A DNA stretch of 64,000 bases from Roseateles hydrophilus (lineage in GTDB: Bacteria; Pseudomonadota; Gammaproteobacteria; Burkholderiales; Burkholderiaceae_C): positions 1,550,001-1,614,000 of the forward strand of contig NZ_JAPPUY010000001.1 in NCBI RefSeq assembly GCF_026712245.1, read 5' to 3'. Under the pieces are notes generated by a model, which ran no database searches, was not told the origin of the DNA, and saw nothing but the letters and a program-made list of their open reading frames with translations. Made by a program: the position numbers and the translations under genes. This document shows, one piece after another, positions 33,758 to 48,071 of the stretch; within the stretch, counting starts at the first letter, position 1, and every line of letters begins with the position of its first letter.

Positions 33758-36700
33758 CCCCGGGCGCCGCGGGCGATGCCAAGACCGCAGCCACCTCGTC
33801 CAGCGGACGGTTGCTGCTCAGGCCCAGGCCGCCCACCACGCGCTCGCCGAGCGCGCCCCGCCCCGCGGCGGCATGAACGCCCACCCAGCCATCACGGCCT
33901 GCACGCTTGGCGGCGTACAGGCCCAGGTCGGCCAGCTTCACCACCTCCTGCCAGCTGCGCGCCTGGGGGCGCTCCGGCTCAAAGGGCGCGCTGGCATACC
34001 CGATGGAGCAGGTCACGGCAATGCGCAGGCCGTCCTCCAGCGTGAAAGGCGTTGCCGCCACCACCGCACGCATGCGCTCGGCCAACTCCGCCGCGCGCGC
34101 GCGGTCGGTGTCGCGCGCCACGGCCAGGAACTCCTCGCCGCCCCAGCGCACCAGGTAGTCCGACTCGCGCAGCACGTCGCGCAGCCGCACGCCGATCTGC
34201 ACCAGCACCGCGTCCCCGGCCGCGTGCCCGTAGCGGTCGTTGATGCGCTTGAAGCCGTCCACGTCCACCAGCAGGAACACGCTGTCGGTGTCCAGCGGCT
34301 GGCCGCCGGCCGCCAGGGTCTCCTGCGCGCGGCGCTGGCAGGCGGCCAGGTCCTGCTCGATGTGGTCGGCCAGAAAGCGGCGGTTGTGCAGCCCGGTCAG
34401 CGGGTCGGTGACGCTGCTCTTCCGCAGCAGCGCCGACTGGCGCTGCAACTCGGCATGCAGACTCTCCAGCTCGGCCGTGCGCTGGCGCACCTTGGCCTCC
34501 AGCTCGCGCTGCCGCCCCTGCAACAGGCGCGTGCGCGTCCGGATGGCCGCCAGCATCAGCACCACCACACCGCTCGCCAGCACGGCACGGAACCACCAGG
34601 TCTGGTGCCACGCCGGCAGCACGCGCACCGGCAGGGTCAGGTCGTGCTGGCCCCAGCGTCCGTCGCGGCTGGACGCACGCAAATGCAGCCGGTAGTCGCC
34701 AGGCGGCAGGTTGGCGTAGGCGGCAAGCCGGCGCGACGCATCGGTGTTCTGCCACTGCCGGTCGTAGCCTTCGAGCATGTAGGCAAAACGGTTGCGCTCC
34801 GGTGCAGAGAAGTCGGTCGACGCGAACTCCACCGCGAGGCTGTTGGCATCGGGCCTCACGGTCAGCCCGCCCCACGCCGCCCCCACCGGCAGTGGCTGGC
34901 CGCCCAGCTTCACGTCGCTGAGCAGCACACCGGGCCGGTAGGTCCACGGCTGCAGCCGCGCCGGCTGCACCACGGTCATGCCCCCGGCGCCGCCAAACAG
35001 CAGCTCGCCCCGCTCGGTGCGCGCGGCCGCTCCCGTCCAGTAGGTCGGGAACACCACGCCCTCCGCGCGGCGCAAAGGCAGCACGACATGCGTGTGCGGG
35101 TCGACGCGGGCCAGGCCGTTGTCGGTGCTGGCCCAGACGCGCCCCTGCAGGTCGCGCAGCAGCGCGTTGACCGTGGGGTCAGGCAACCCCTGCGCCAGGC
35201 CCAGTCGCACCGCGCCCTGCGGGCCCAGGATGTCGATGCCGCCGCCGTAGCTGCCCACCCAGATGCGGCCCCGCTCGTCGGTCAGCAGCGCCGTGATGAA
35301 ACCCGCCGACACGCGATAGGCGCCAGGCGCCCCCGGCCGCCAGGCCTGCACGGCGCCACTGGCCAGCTCGACCCGGTTCAGGCCGTTGCGCGTGCCCACC
35401 CACAGCACACCTGGCGCGCGCTCGGCGCGCATCAGCGCGGTCACGCGCTGGTCGCTCAGCCCGGGCGCTGCAATCGCAACCGGCCCACCCTGCCCGCGCG
35501 CCACGTCCAGCCGCCACAGGCCATCGGCCTGCCCGCCTATCCACAGGTCCTGGCCGTCCGCCAGCAGCGCCCAGACGGAAGCAGCCGGGTCGCGCCCGGC
35601 GATGGTCACGCGCCGCACCGCGCCGCCGGCCGCGTCGGCACGGTACAGCCCGCGCTTGGTGCCGATGTAGACCGTGCCGTCAGCGGCCGGTGCCATCGTC
35701 AGCACGATGTCCGGCGGCAAGGCCGACGCAGGCCGCGTGGCGTCGGGCCGCAAGGCGCCGACACGCACACCGTCGGCATCCAGCATTTCAATACCGCTCT
35801 TGTGCGTGCCCAGCCACAGTCGCCCGTCCGGCATGGGCTGGATCCAGCTGATCTCGGTGCCCGCCTTGCGGGCGTCGAAGGCATCGGCGCCATCGGGCGC
35901 CAGACCGAAGCGGGTCAGCACCGCACCCTGCCTCGGGTCGCAGCGGCTCAGGCCGCGGTTGGTGGCCACCCAGACGAGCCCGGCGCGGTCCCGGTACAGC
36001 GCGCGCACGGCGTTGTCGGCCAGGCTCATGGACCAGCCCGGCACATGGCGGATGCGGCGCGTGCGGCCGGGCTCTGGCCCCACGGCCACCAGGCCCTGCC
36101 CTTGCGTGGCCACCCACATCTCGCCGGGGTTCACCTCCGCCAGGCCCACCACCTGGCTGCTGGCCAGCAGGTCCATGCCGTCCGGCGTGCGCTGTTCGCG
36201 CAATGACACGGCCGGCGCGCGCCCTTCGTCGCCCAGCACGAACACGCCGTGCTGCAGGCTGCCCACCCAGATGCGGCCGGCGGCGTCCTGACGCAGCACC
36301 TCGGGCTGCACGTTCACGCTCCCCAGCAGCGGCACCGGCACCAGCGCCGCCGCCCCGGGCGGCCGGCGGAACAGCCCGGCGGCACTGCCCAGCCACAACA
36401 CGCCGTCACGGCCACGCAGCAGCACGCGCACCTGCGGCCCGGCCGCTGCGGCCCAGCCCCGGCTCGCGCGCTCGATGCGGCCGCTGTCGGGCGCCAGGCG
36501 GTCCAGGCCGCCATCCGTCACCACCCACAGCCCGCCATCGCCATCGTCCAGCACCTGGCGCACGCTGACATGGCTCAGGCCCTGCTCGCCGCCCACTGGC
36601 AGGCCGATGAAGCGGTCGGTCGCAGGGTCGTGGCGCAGCAGGCCGGCCGAGGTCGTGCCCACCCACAGGCGCCCGCGCGCGTCGCCATGCAGCGCCTGGA

Positions 36701-37004
36701 TGTAGTTGTCGGGCAAGGCACCGGCTCGCTGCGGATCCGCCAGGTAGACCTTGAAACGATAGCCATCCCAGCGCGACAGGCCGCCCGGGCTGCCTATCCA
36801 CAAAAAGCCCTGGCCGTCCTCCACCAGCGCCGAGGCAATCGCGTTGGGCAGGCCCTGATCCTGGCCCACATGCTGGAAGGTGATGTCCCCCAGCCGGCCA
36901 TGCCCGGGCGCGGCAGTCGCCGCCGCGCAGACCATGAGCAGCAGCCACATCAGCCGCCGCCACCAGGCGCCAGCCCACCGCGATCGGGAAGCACACGCGA
37001 CCAA
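33732..37004 (-). CDS. Membrane diguanylate cyclase with periplasmic propeller sensor
   Basis: A 1090-residue protein predicted to make cyclic di-GMP in response to a periplasmic signal. The N-terminus is a signal/anchor (RLMWLLLMVCAAATAA). About 700 residues of repeated ligand-sensor propeller blades follow (DGQGFLWIGSPGGLSRWDGY and similar WVGT/WIGS blades), then a Y_Y_Y domain and a membrane helix (VLASGVVVLMLAAIRT). A coiled coil (residues about 820-860) leads to the GGDEF domain (TDPLTGLHNRR). The active site is GGEEF near residue 950, with the inhibitory RxxD site (RESD) five residues before it. The start is a TTG at 37004; an ATG at 36950 is possible. The propeller/Y_Y_Y sensor layout is shared with sugar-sensing hybrid systems. 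Confidence 0.9.
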   Translation of the reverse strand: MVACASRSRWAGAWWRRLMWLLLMVCAAATAAPGHGRLGDITFQHVGQDQGLPNAIASALVEDGQGFLWIGSPGGLSRWDGYRFKVYLADPQRAGALPDNYIQALHGDARGRLWVGTTSAGLLRHDPATDRFIGLPVGGEQGLSHVSVRQVLDDGDGGLWVVTDGGLDRLAPDSGRIERASRGWAAAAGPQVRVLLRGRDGVLWLGSAAGLFRRPPGAAALVPVPLLGSVNVQPEVLRQDAAGRIWVGSLQHGVFVLGDEGRAPAVSLREQRTPDGMDLLASSQVVGLAEVNPGEMWVATQGQGLVAVGPEPGRTRRIRHVPGWSMSLADNAVRALYRDRAGLVWVATNRGLSRCDPRQGAVLTRFGLAPDGADAFDARKAGTEISWIQPMPDGRLWLGTHKSGIEMLDADGVRVGALRPDATRPASALPPDIVLTMAPAADGTVYIGTKRGLYRADAAGGAVRRVTIAGRDPAASVWALLADGQDLWIGGQADGLWRLDVARGQGGPVAIAAPGLSDQRVTALMRAERAPGVLWVGTRNGLNRVELASGAVQAWRPGAPGAYRVSAGFITALLTDERGRIWVGSYGGGIDILGPQGAVRLGLAQGLPDPTVNALLRDLQGRVWASTDNGLARVDPHTHVVLPLRRAEGVVFPTYWTGAAARTERGELLFGGAGGMTVVQPARLQPWTYRPGVLLSDVKLGGQPLPVGAAWGGLTVRPDANSLAVEFASTDFSAPERNRFAYMLEGYDRQWQNTDASRRLAAYANLPPGDYRLHLRASSRDGRWGQHDLTLPVRVLPAWHQTWWFRAVLASGVVVLMLAAIRTRTRLLQGRQRELEAKVRQRTAELESLHAELQRQSALLRKSSVTDPLTGLHNRRFLADHIEQDLAACQRRAQETLAAGGQPLDTDSVFLLVDVDGFKRINDRYGHAAGDAVLVQIGVRLRDVLRESDYLVRWGGEEFLAVARDTDRARAAELAERMRAVVAATPFTLEDGLRIAVTCSIGYASAPFEPERPQARSWQEVVKLADLGLYAAKRAGRDGWVGVHAAAGRGALGERVVGGLGLSSNRPLDEVAAVLASPAAPGASAERSWA

Positions 37005-37101
37005 GAACCACCCTGTCTGAGCAGGCGCCGCCAGCGCCGGAAGCCGCGATTCTGCTGCAGGCCGCGCGACGCCTGAAGCGGTGGCGGCCCGGAGGCGGCT
37101 G

Positions 37102-37878
37102 CTACTTGACCAGGCGATTCATCTCAGCCGCGTCGAAGGCCTCGTCGCGCTGCGCATCGCAGGGCACGCAGTCGCTGACCGGCTTGCCCAACTCCGCCGA
37201 CAGCTTGCACACGGCGCCCCACAGCAGCGCGATCTGGTGCTCATGGCCCGAGGCGCTGTCGATGAGGCCACGCATGGCCTGCGCCATCGGGTCGTCGCCA
37301 TGCGCCACGCCGTACGCCGAGAAGCCCATGCGCGCCGCGGCTTCCTCGCGCGCCTGGTCGCTGGCGGCCTCGATGATGCGGGCCGGGTTTCCCACGGCGG
37401 TGGCACCAGCTGGCACCGGCTTGGTGACGACCGCACCCGAGCCGATGCGCGCACCGGCGCCCACCGTGAAGCCGCCCAGCACGCAGGCATTGGCGCCGAC
37501 GATGACGCCCGGACCCAGCGTCGGGTGGCGCTTGGCGCCCTTGACGAGCGAGGTGCCGCCCAGCGTCACGCCCTGGTAGATCGTGCAGCCCTCGCCGATC
37601 TCGGCCATCTCGCCGATGACGATGCCCATGCCGTGGTCGATGAAGACCTTGCGGCCGATCTTGGCGCCGGGGTGGATCTCGATGCCCGTCAGGAAGCGGC
37701 TCCAGTGGGACACCCAGCGCGCCAGCCACTTGAAACCATTGCGCCACAGCCAGTTGGCACGGCGATGGAACATCAGCGCATGCAGGCCGGGGTAGCAGGT
37801 CAGCACCTCCCAGGTCGACCGGGCAGCCGGGTCGCGTTGCAGGATGAGGGCGATGTCTTCGCGCAGGCGCTGGAACAT
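37102..37878 (-). CDS. cysE: Serine O-acetyltransferase
   Basis: A 258-residue cytoplasmic enzyme making O-acetylserine for cysteine synthesis. The N-terminal [20 protein letters not shown] is the family's helical domain. The left-handed beta-helix hexapeptides ([36 protein letters not shown]) contain the catalytic His region HGMG. Codes downstream of trmJ on the same strand with a 40-base gap. The C-terminal tail ([14 protein letters not shown]) has two cysteines. Confidence 0.95.
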   Translation of the reverse strand: MFQRLREDIALILQRDPAARSTWEVLTCYPGLHALMFHRRANWLWRNGFKWLARWVSHWSRFLTGIEIHPGAKIGRKVFIDHGMGIVIGEMAEIGEGCTIYQGVTLGGTSLVKGAKRHPTLGPGVIVGANACVLGGFTVGAGARIGSGAVVTKPVPAGATAVGNPARIIEAASDQAREEAAARMGFSAYGVAHGDDPMAQAMRGLIDSASGHEHQIALLWGAVCKLSAELGKPVSDCVPCDAQRDEAFDAAEMNRLVK

Positions 37879-37918
37879 GGTGCGACCAGGAAGGGAAAGG
37901 CGCGCCAGTGTAGGAGCC

Positions 37919-38656
37919 CTAGCTTGGGCCCGCCCCCGCTGAGGTCTTGCTCATCTGCCGCGCGATGCCGCGCAGAATGTGCACCTCCTCGTTGGTCAGA
38001 CCCGCACGGTTGAACAGCTGGTTCAGGCGCGGCATCAGCTTGCGCGGCGCGGCGGGGTCGAGGTAGCCGATGTCGACCAGCGCCGTCTGCAGGTGATCGA
38101 GCAGGCCTTGCACGGCGCGCGCGTCGGCGCGCTCGGGGTCGGGTGTACGGGCCGCCACCGCAAAGCCGCCGACGGCCTGGCGCAGGTCGTAGGCCAGCAG
38201 TTGCACCGCCTGCGACAGGTTCAACGAGCCGTAGTCCGGGTGTGTGGGAATGCTCAGCACGGCGTGGCAGCGGTAGACGTCCTCGTTGGCCATGCCGTAG
38301 CGCTCGGAGCCGAACAGCAGCGCCAGCCGCGGCGGCGCCTCGCGCGCGGCCAGCTCGGCGAACAGCTGGCGCGGCTCATACGTCGGCGGCCCGAAGTCGC
38401 GCGGCGTCATCGCCGTGGCGCAGGCGTAGTCCACGCCGTCCAGCGCGTCGGCCAGCGTCGGCACGACGCGAGCACGAGCCAGGATGTCCGCCGCGCCACT
38501 GGCCATGGCCACGGCTTCCTCGTGGCAGGCCACGTCCGGAAAACGCGGCGCCACCAGCACCAGGTCCGAGAAGCCCATCACCTTCATCGCCCGCGCTGTC
38601 GCGCCGACGTTGCCGGCATGGCTGGTGTTGATGAGGACGAAGCGTGTGGATTCCAC
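37919..38656 (-). CDS. trmJ: tRNA (cytidine/uridine-2'-O-)-methyltransferase TrmJ
   Basis: A 245-residue SPOUT methyltransferase modifying position 32 of t[23 protein letters not shown] is the N-terminal motif. The knotted SAM-binding region contains [14 protein letters not shown] and [20 protein letters not shown]-terminal helical extension follows, as in TrmJ. It is divergent from suhB with about 108 bases between the starts, including a TAGAAT -10-like box at 38679-38684 for suhB. Confidence 0.93.
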   Translation of the reverse strand: MESTRFVLINTSHAGNVGATARAMKVMGFSDLVLVAPRFPDVACHEEAVAMASGAADILARARVVPTLADALDGVDYACATAMTPRDFGPPTYEPRQLFAELAAREAPPRLALLFGSERYGMANEDVYRCHAVLSIPTHPDYGSLNLSQAVQLLAYDLRQAVGGFAVAARTPDPERADARAVQGLLDHLQTALVDIGYLDPAAPRKLMPRLNQLFNRAGLTNEEVHILRGIARQMSKTSAGAGPS

Positions 38657-38763
38657 GGGTTTGTACGGGGTCTGCGGCTAGAATCGCGCGATTATCCGGG
38701 CCGACCCGTGTCGCCCGACGCTCTTTCCCCCTGTCAGCCCCTTCTACCCAGCGAGTGCCCCGC

Positions 38764-39726
38764 ATGCAGCAGACGTCCCTCCATCCCATGCTCAATGTCG
38801 CCATCAAGGCGGCGCGCGCGGCCGGCGCCATCATGAATCGCGCCTCGCTGGACCTGGAGGCTCTGCGCATCAACACTAAGAGCCCCAACGACTTCGTCAC
38901 CGAGGTCGACCACGCCTGTGAAGGGGTGATCATCGAGACGCTGCTGGGCGCCTATCCCGACCACGGCATCCTGGCCGAAGAGTCCGGCCGCACGCATGGC
39001 GCCAAGCATTCCGAATACGTCTGGATCATCGATCCGCTGGACGGCACCACCAACTTCATCCACGGCTTCCCCGTGTACTGCGTGTCCATCGCGCTGGCGT
39101 TCCGGGGCAAGGTCGAGCAGGCGGTCGTCTACGACCCGACCCGCAACGATCTCTTCTACGCCACCAAGGGCCGCGGCGCCTACCTGAACGACAAGCGCCT
39201 GCGCGTGTCGCGCCGCACCCGGATGAGCGACGCGCTCATCGGCACCGGCTTCCCGTTCCGCCGTGGCGACAACTTCAAGCGCTACGTGAAGATGTTCGAG
39301 GAGGTCATGCAGCAATGTGCCGGCCTGCGCCGCCCGGGCGCCGCCGCGCTGGACCTCTGCTACGTCGCGGCCGGCTACTACGACGCCTTCTTCGAGACCG
39401 GCCTGCAGCCCTGGGACGTCGCGGCCGGCTCGCTGATCGTCACCGAGGCCGGCGGCTTGGTGGGCAACTTCACCGGCGAAGCGGACTTCCTGCACCAGCG
39501 CGAGGTTGTCGCCGGCACGCCGCGCATCTACGCGCCGCTGGTGCAAACGCTGGCGCCTTACACCCGCGTCATCAAGGAAGAAGACCTCAACGCCCCGGCC
39601 ACTGCCGCGACCACCGACGCTGCCGCAGCCAGCCCGGCGCCCGCGCCGGTCGCCAAGAAGCGCGGCCCCGTGCGCCTCAAGAAGGATGCGCAAGCCACGC
39701 CCAAGGGCGACGACGCACCGGTCTGA
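38764..39726 (+). CDS. suhB: Inositol-1-monophosphatase family protein SuhB
   Basis: A 320-residue Mg-dependent phosphatase; in enterobacteria SuhB also joins the rRNA antitermination complex. Metal residues are visible in AEESG (Glu72/Glu73) and [14 protein letters not shown] (Asp90, Asp93), with [15 protein letters not shown] further on. The core ends near residue 272. An Ala/Pro/Lys-rich tail of about 45 residues follows (ending [15 protein letters not shown]), longer than usual. A terminator follows at 39760-39790. Confidence 0.93.
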   Translation: MQQTSLHPMLNVAIKAARAAGAIMNRASLDLEALRINTKSPNDFVTEVDHACEGVIIETLLGAYPDHGILAEESGRTHGAKHSEYVWIIDPLDGTTNFIHGFPVYCVSIALAFRGKVEQAVVYDPTRNDLFYATKGRGAYLNDKRLRVSRRTRMSDALIGTGFPFRRGDNFKRYVKMFEEVMQQCAGLRRPGAAALDLCYVAAGYYDAFFETGLQPWDVAAGSLIVTEAGGLVGNFTGEADFLHQREVVAGTPRIYAPLVQTLAPYTRVIKEEDLNAPATAATTDAAAASPAPAPVAKKRGPVRLKKDAQATPKGDDAPV

Positions 39727-39759
39727 ACGCCACGCAAGCCGCCTTGCGGCGCTGCCATC

Positions 39760-39790
39760 GAAGCCCTCCCCGCGAGGGCTTCGTCGTTTT
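39760..39790 (+). terminator. Rho-independent terminator of suhB
   Basis: GAAGCCCTC, loop CCCGC, GAGGGCTTC, then GTCGTTTT, 33 bases past the suhB stop. A 9-bp perfect stem with a short T run. Confidence 0.8.
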
Positions 39791-39804
39791 CGGCCGTGAC
39801 GGAA

Positions 39805-39818
39805 TTGACGAGGATCAA
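39805..39818. promoter_or_regulatory. FNR/Anr/Dnr-type box candidate
   Basis: TTGACGAGGATCAA fits the TTGAC-N4-ATCAA pattern of FNR-family sites. It lies 135 bases upstream of the small TonB-like gene. A single 14-mer match, so modest confidence. Confidence 0.4.
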
Positions 39819-39952
39819 CGCGGTCAGCGCCGCCGCACATGCAGCTGTGACATGTGCACGGCCTGACCCCTGACCTGCGGGGGGAAGCTGGCCAGAATGC
39901 GGGCCATCGCGGTGCACGACGCCGCAGACAGTCAACTCAATCCAGAAGGTTC

Positions 39953-40270
39953 ATGATGTTCGCTCGCTCCGCCCTTGCCCTCGCCCTCGTCGCTGCCGCC
40001 TCGCTGTCCCACGCCGACGTCAAGGTCCTGAAGAAGGTGCCGCCGGAGTACCCCAGCGAGGCCGTCAAGAAGAACATCAGTGCCGGCAGCGTGCGCGCCA
40101 AGATGAGCATCGCCGGTGACGGCAAGGTCTCCAGCGTGGAGGTCGTCGAAGCCGAACCCAAGCGCGTGTTCGACCGCGCCGCCATCGAAGCGCTGAGCCA
40201 GTGGAAGTTCGAAGGCACGGGCGCCGCCCAGACGCACGAAGTCAAGCTGGTTTTCAAGTCTGAGGACTGA
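39953..40270 (+). CDS. Small periplasmic TonB C-terminal domain protein
   Basis: A 105-residue exported protein. A signal peptide (MMFARSALALALVAAASLSHA) is followed by a TonB C-terminal fold: KKVPPEYPSEAVKKNISAGSV and FDRAAIEALSQWKFEG. It lacks the N-terminal anchor and proline-rich spacer of TonB itself, so it cannot act as a normal energy transducer and may be a stand-alone periplasmic partner. It has its own promoter region (226 bases after suhB) with an FNR-like box, and a terminator at 40355-40386. Confidence 0.82.
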   Translation: MMFARSALALALVAAASLSHADVKVLKKVPPEYPSEAVKKNISAGSVRAKMSIAGDGKVSSVEVVEAEPKRVFDRAAIEALSQWKFEGTGAAQTHEVKLVFKSED

Positions 40271-40354
40271 GCACGCATCGAGCACAGGCCCGGCGGCCCG
40301 TTGGACGCCTGGCGACGGCCAGCGCCATGCAGGATGCTGGCATGAGTCGCAGCA

Positions 40355-40386
40355 ACAAGGCCCGCAGTCGCGGGCCTTGTGCTTTT
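40355..40386 (+). terminator. Rho-independent terminator before mutS
   Basis: ACAAGGCCCGC, loop AGTC, GCGGGCCTTGT, then GCTTTT. An 11-bp perfect stem between the TonB-like gene and mutS. Confidence 0.85.
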
Positions 40387-40411
40387 GGGGCGCCAGATAA
40401 TGCGCGGCCCC

Positions 40412-42984
40412 ATGAAAGCCGACACCGCACCTGACCTCGCCCCCCACACGCCCATGATGGCCCAGTACCTCGGGCTCAAGGCGGACTTCCCGGACACGCT
40501 GCTGCTGTACCGGATGGGCGATTTCTACGAGGTCTTCTACGACGATGCCCGCAAGTGCCATGCACTGCTGGACATCACCATCACCACCCGCGGCCAGAGC
40601 GCCGGCCAGCCGGTGGTCATGGCTGGCGTGCCGGTGCATGCGCTGGAGAGCTACCTCGCCAAGCTGATCAAGCTGGGCGAGGCCGTGGCGATTGCCGAGC
40701 AGGTGGGCGAGGTCGGCGCTGGCAAGGGGCCGGTGGAGCGCAAGGTGGTGCGCGTCGTCACGCCGGGCACCATCACCGACACCGAGCTGCTGGCCGATAA
40801 ACAGGACGCCGTGCTGCTGGCCGTGTCCGGCCACGGCCGGCGCCACGGCCTCGCGTGGCTGTCTCTGACGCAGGGCGAGATCGTGCTGGCCGAGTGCAGC
40901 GACGTGGAGCTGCCGGCCTGGCTGGCGCGGCTGTCGCCGGCCGAAGTGCTGGTGAACCGCGAGGCGCAGCCCGCAGGCGTGATGAAGGCGCGCTTCCCGG
41001 TCACCAACCGCCCCAGCTGGCAGTTCGACGCTGCGCTGGGCCAGCGCAAGCTGTGCGAGCAGCTGGGCGTGGCCAGCCTGCAAGGTTTCAGCGCGCATGA
41101 GCTGACGCTCGCTCACGCGGCCGGCAGCGCGCTGCTGGCGTTTGCCGAGCACACGCAGGGCCGCGCGCTGGCCCATGTGCGCAGCCTGCGGGTGCAGCGC
41201 AGCGGCGAGCTGCTGGACCTGCCGCCCGCCACGCAGCGCAACCTGGAACTGGTGCAGACGCTGCGCGGCGAATCCAGCCCCACGCTCTTCTCGCTGCTGG
41301 ACACCTGCAAGAGCGGCATGGGCAGCCGCATGCTGCGCCAGTGGCTGCTGCACCCCAGGCGCGACCGCGCCGAGGCCATCGCGCGGCACGACGCCATCGC
41401 CGCGCTGCAGGCCGAGGGCTTTGAGCCGCTGCGCGACGCGCTGAAGTCCATCAGCGACGTGGAGCGCATCGCCGCCCGCATCGCGCTGCGCCAGGTGCGC
41501 CCGCGCGAGCTGACCGGCCTGCGCGCGACGCTGCAGGTGCTGCCGCAGCTGCGCGCCGTGACGCCGGCCGCGCTGCGCGACGCCAACGCGCTCGCCCTGA
41601 ACCCGCCGGCCGACATCCTCGAACTGCTGGAGCGCGCCATCGCGCTGGAGCCCGCCCTGCTGCCGCGCGACGGCGGCGTCATCGCCGACGGCTTTGATGC
41701 GGACCTGGACGAGCTGCGCGGCATCCAGAACAACTGCGACGCCTTCCTGCTGGACCTGGAAACGCGCGAGCGCACCCGCACGGGCATCGCCAATCTGCGC
41801 GTCCAGTACAACCGCGTGCACGGCTTCTACATCGAGGTCACGCAGGGCCAGGTCGACAAAGTGCCGATGGACTACCAGCGCCGCCAAACGCTGAAGAACG
41901 CCGAGCGCTACATCACGCCGGAACTGAAGGCCTTCGAGGACAAGGCGCTGTCTGCCAACGAGCGGGCGCTGGCGCGCGAGAAGCTGCTGTACGAGCAGGT
42001 GATCGACGCCCTCATGACCCGCCTCGAACCGCTGACTGCGCTGGGCCGCACGCTGGCCGGGCTGGACGCGCTGGCCGCGCTGGCCGAGCGCGCATTGACG
42101 CTGAACTGGTGCCGGCCCGAGTTCGTGGCGCAGCCCTGCCTGGAGATCACGGCCGGCCGCCACCCGGTCGTCCAGGCCCGCCTCGCCGAGACCGGCGGGG
42201 CCGAGTTCATGCCCAACGACTGCAGGCTGGACGCGCGCACGCGGCTGCTCGTCATCACCGGCCCCAACATGGGCGGCAAGAGCACCTTCATGCGCCAGGT
42301 GGCGCTGATTGCGCTGCTGGCCGCCATCGGCAGCTATGTGCCCGCCACGGCCTGCCGGCTGGGCCCGATGGACGCGATCCACACCCGCATCGGCGCGGCG
42401 GACGACCTCGCCAACGCGCAGTCCACCTTCATGCTGGAGATGACCGAGGGCGCGGCCATCCTGCATTCGGCGACCGACCAGTCGCTGGTGCTGATGGACG
42501 AGATCGGCCGCGGCACATCCACCTTCGACGGCCTCGCGCTGGCATCGGCCATCGCCACGCACCTGCACGACAAAACGCGCGCCTTCACGCTGTTCGCGAC
42601 GCACTACTTCGAGCTGACCGAGTTCCCGGCCAAGCACCCACTGGCGCAGAACTGGCACGTGTCGGCTGTGGAAAGCGGCGAGGACATCGTGTTCCTGCAC
42701 GAACTGCAGCCCGGCCCGGCCAGCCGCAGCTACGGCGTGCAGGTGGCCAAGCTGGCCGGCATGCCTGCCAGCCTGGTGCGCCAGGCGCGCGCGACGCTGG
42801 AGGCGCTGGAGGCGCGGCAGAACGCGGCCGACGACCAGTTCGACCTCTTCGCCGCGCCGCCCGCCCCGCCGCCGCTGCCCGAGCCCAGCGCACTGGTGCA
42901 GGCGCTGGACCAGGTGGACCCGGACACGCTGTCACCGCGCGAAGCGCTGGAAGCGCTTTACAAGCTCAAGGCCCTCGCCAAGCC

Positions 42985-42988
<4 letters not shown>
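40412..42988 (+). CDS. mutS: DNA mismatch repair protein MutS
   Basis: An 858-residue mismatch sensor that recruits MutL. The N-terminal mismatch-binding motif is seen in [14 protein letters not shown] (Phe-x-Glu). Lever and clamp domains follow, and then the ATPase with Walker [10 protein letters not shown], Walker [17 protein letters not shown] and the conserved [10 protein letters not shown]. The start at 40412 is used; an ATG at 40400 would add four residues. The stop overlaps the next gene by ATGA. Confidence 0.97.
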
Positions 42989-45508
<2,520 letters not shown>

Positions 45509-45509
<1 letters not shown>

Positions 45510-46366
45510 TGCAACTCTGCGGCTACCAGGTCGGTCTCGACCGCCCCTTCTTCCTGATCGCGGGCACTTGCTCGATCGAAGGTCTGCAGATCACGCTGGA
45601 CGTCGCCGGCCGGCTGAAGGAAGCCTGCGATGCGCTGGGCATCCCGCTGATCTACAAGGGCTCGTTCGACAAGGCCAACCGCTCGTCGGGCACGTCCAAG
45701 CGCGGCGTCGGCATGGACGCCGGCCTGAAGATCCTGGACGAAGTGCGCCGCCAGACCGGCCTGCCCATCCTGACCGACGTGCATGACGCCTCCCAGGTGG
45801 CGGATGTCGCCGCAGTCGTCGACGTGCTGCAGACGCCCGCATTCCTGTGCCGCCAGACCGACTTCATCCGCGCCGTGGCGCAGAGCGGCAAGCCGGTCAA
45901 CATCAAGAAGGGCCAGTTCCTCGCGCCCTGGGACATGAAGAACGTCATCGACAAAGCGCGCGCCGCTGCAGCGGAAGTGGGCCTGTCCCAGGACCGCTTC
46001 CTGGCCTGCGAACGCGGTGTCAGCTTCGGCTACAACAACCTCGTTGCCGACATGACCAGCCTGGCCGAGATGCGCAACTCCGGCGCGCCGGTCGTGTTCG
46101 ACGTGACCCACTCGGTGCAGAAGCCTGGCGGCCTGGGCGGCAGCAGCGGCGGCGCGCGCGAGATGGTGCCGGTGCTGGCCCGTGCCGGCGTGGGCGTGGG
46201 CGTGGCAGGCCTCTTCATGGAGACCCACCCCAACCCGGCCGAAGCCTTCAGCGACGGCCCCAACGCCGTGCCGCTGAAGCACATGCGCACGCTGCTGGAG
46301 CAGTTGGTCGCGCTGGATCGCGTGGTCAAGCAGCAGCCGCTTTTGGAGAATGATTTCTCCTGCTGA
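45509..46366 (+). CDS. kdsA: 3-deoxy-8-phosphooctulonate synthase
   Basis: A 285-residue enzyme condensing arabinose 5-phosphate and PEP to KDO 8-phosphate for lipopolysaccharide. Family motifs include [20 protein letters not shown] and [13 protein letters not shown]. The segment [13 protein letters not shown] and ETHPNP near the C-terminus complete the active site. TGATG overlap with pyrG. Confidence 0.97.
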
Positions 46367-46415
46367 TGCGAAGCCGCAGCAGCACCCGTGCCCGCCTGAT
46401 GTTGTGACGCGGTAA

Positions 46416-47759
<1,344 letters not shown>

Positions 47760-47762
47760 GCC

Positions 47763-48071
47763 TTGAAGGTCCTTGCCCTGGTTCTGGCGGTCTTCCTGAT
47801 CGCCATCCAAGCCCAGCTCTGGGTGGGCCGGGGCAGCATTCCCTATGTCGCCCACCTCCGGGAGGAGGTGGCGGCTGCGCGCGCCGACAACGACAAGGCG
47901 CGCGCGCGCAACGACCAACTACAGGCCGAACTGCGCGATCTGCGCGAAGGCCTGGAGATGGTCGAGGAGAAGGCCCGCTTTGAGCTGGGCATGATCAAGG
48001 CGGACGAGGTCTTCGTGCCGCTGAGCCCGACGCGCGCCGCGTCGGTGGCACCCGCCGTCTCGGCACGCTGA
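47763..48071 (+). CDS. ftsB: Cell division protein FtsB
   Basis: A 102-residue single-pass divisome protein forming the FtsQLB complex. A short N-terminus and membrane helix (VLALVLAVFLIAIQAQLW) precede a coiled coil (about residues 30-70) with the family pattern LREEVAAARADNDKARARND, then a conserved KARFELGMIKADEVFV. Only a TTG (47763) is available as start, three bases after eno stops. The position after eno is typical. Confidence 0.92.
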   Translation: MKVLALVLAVFLIAIQAQLWVGRGSIPYVAHLREEVAAARADNDKARARNDQLQAELRDLREGLEMVEEKARFELGMIKADEVFVPLSPTRAASVAPAVSAR

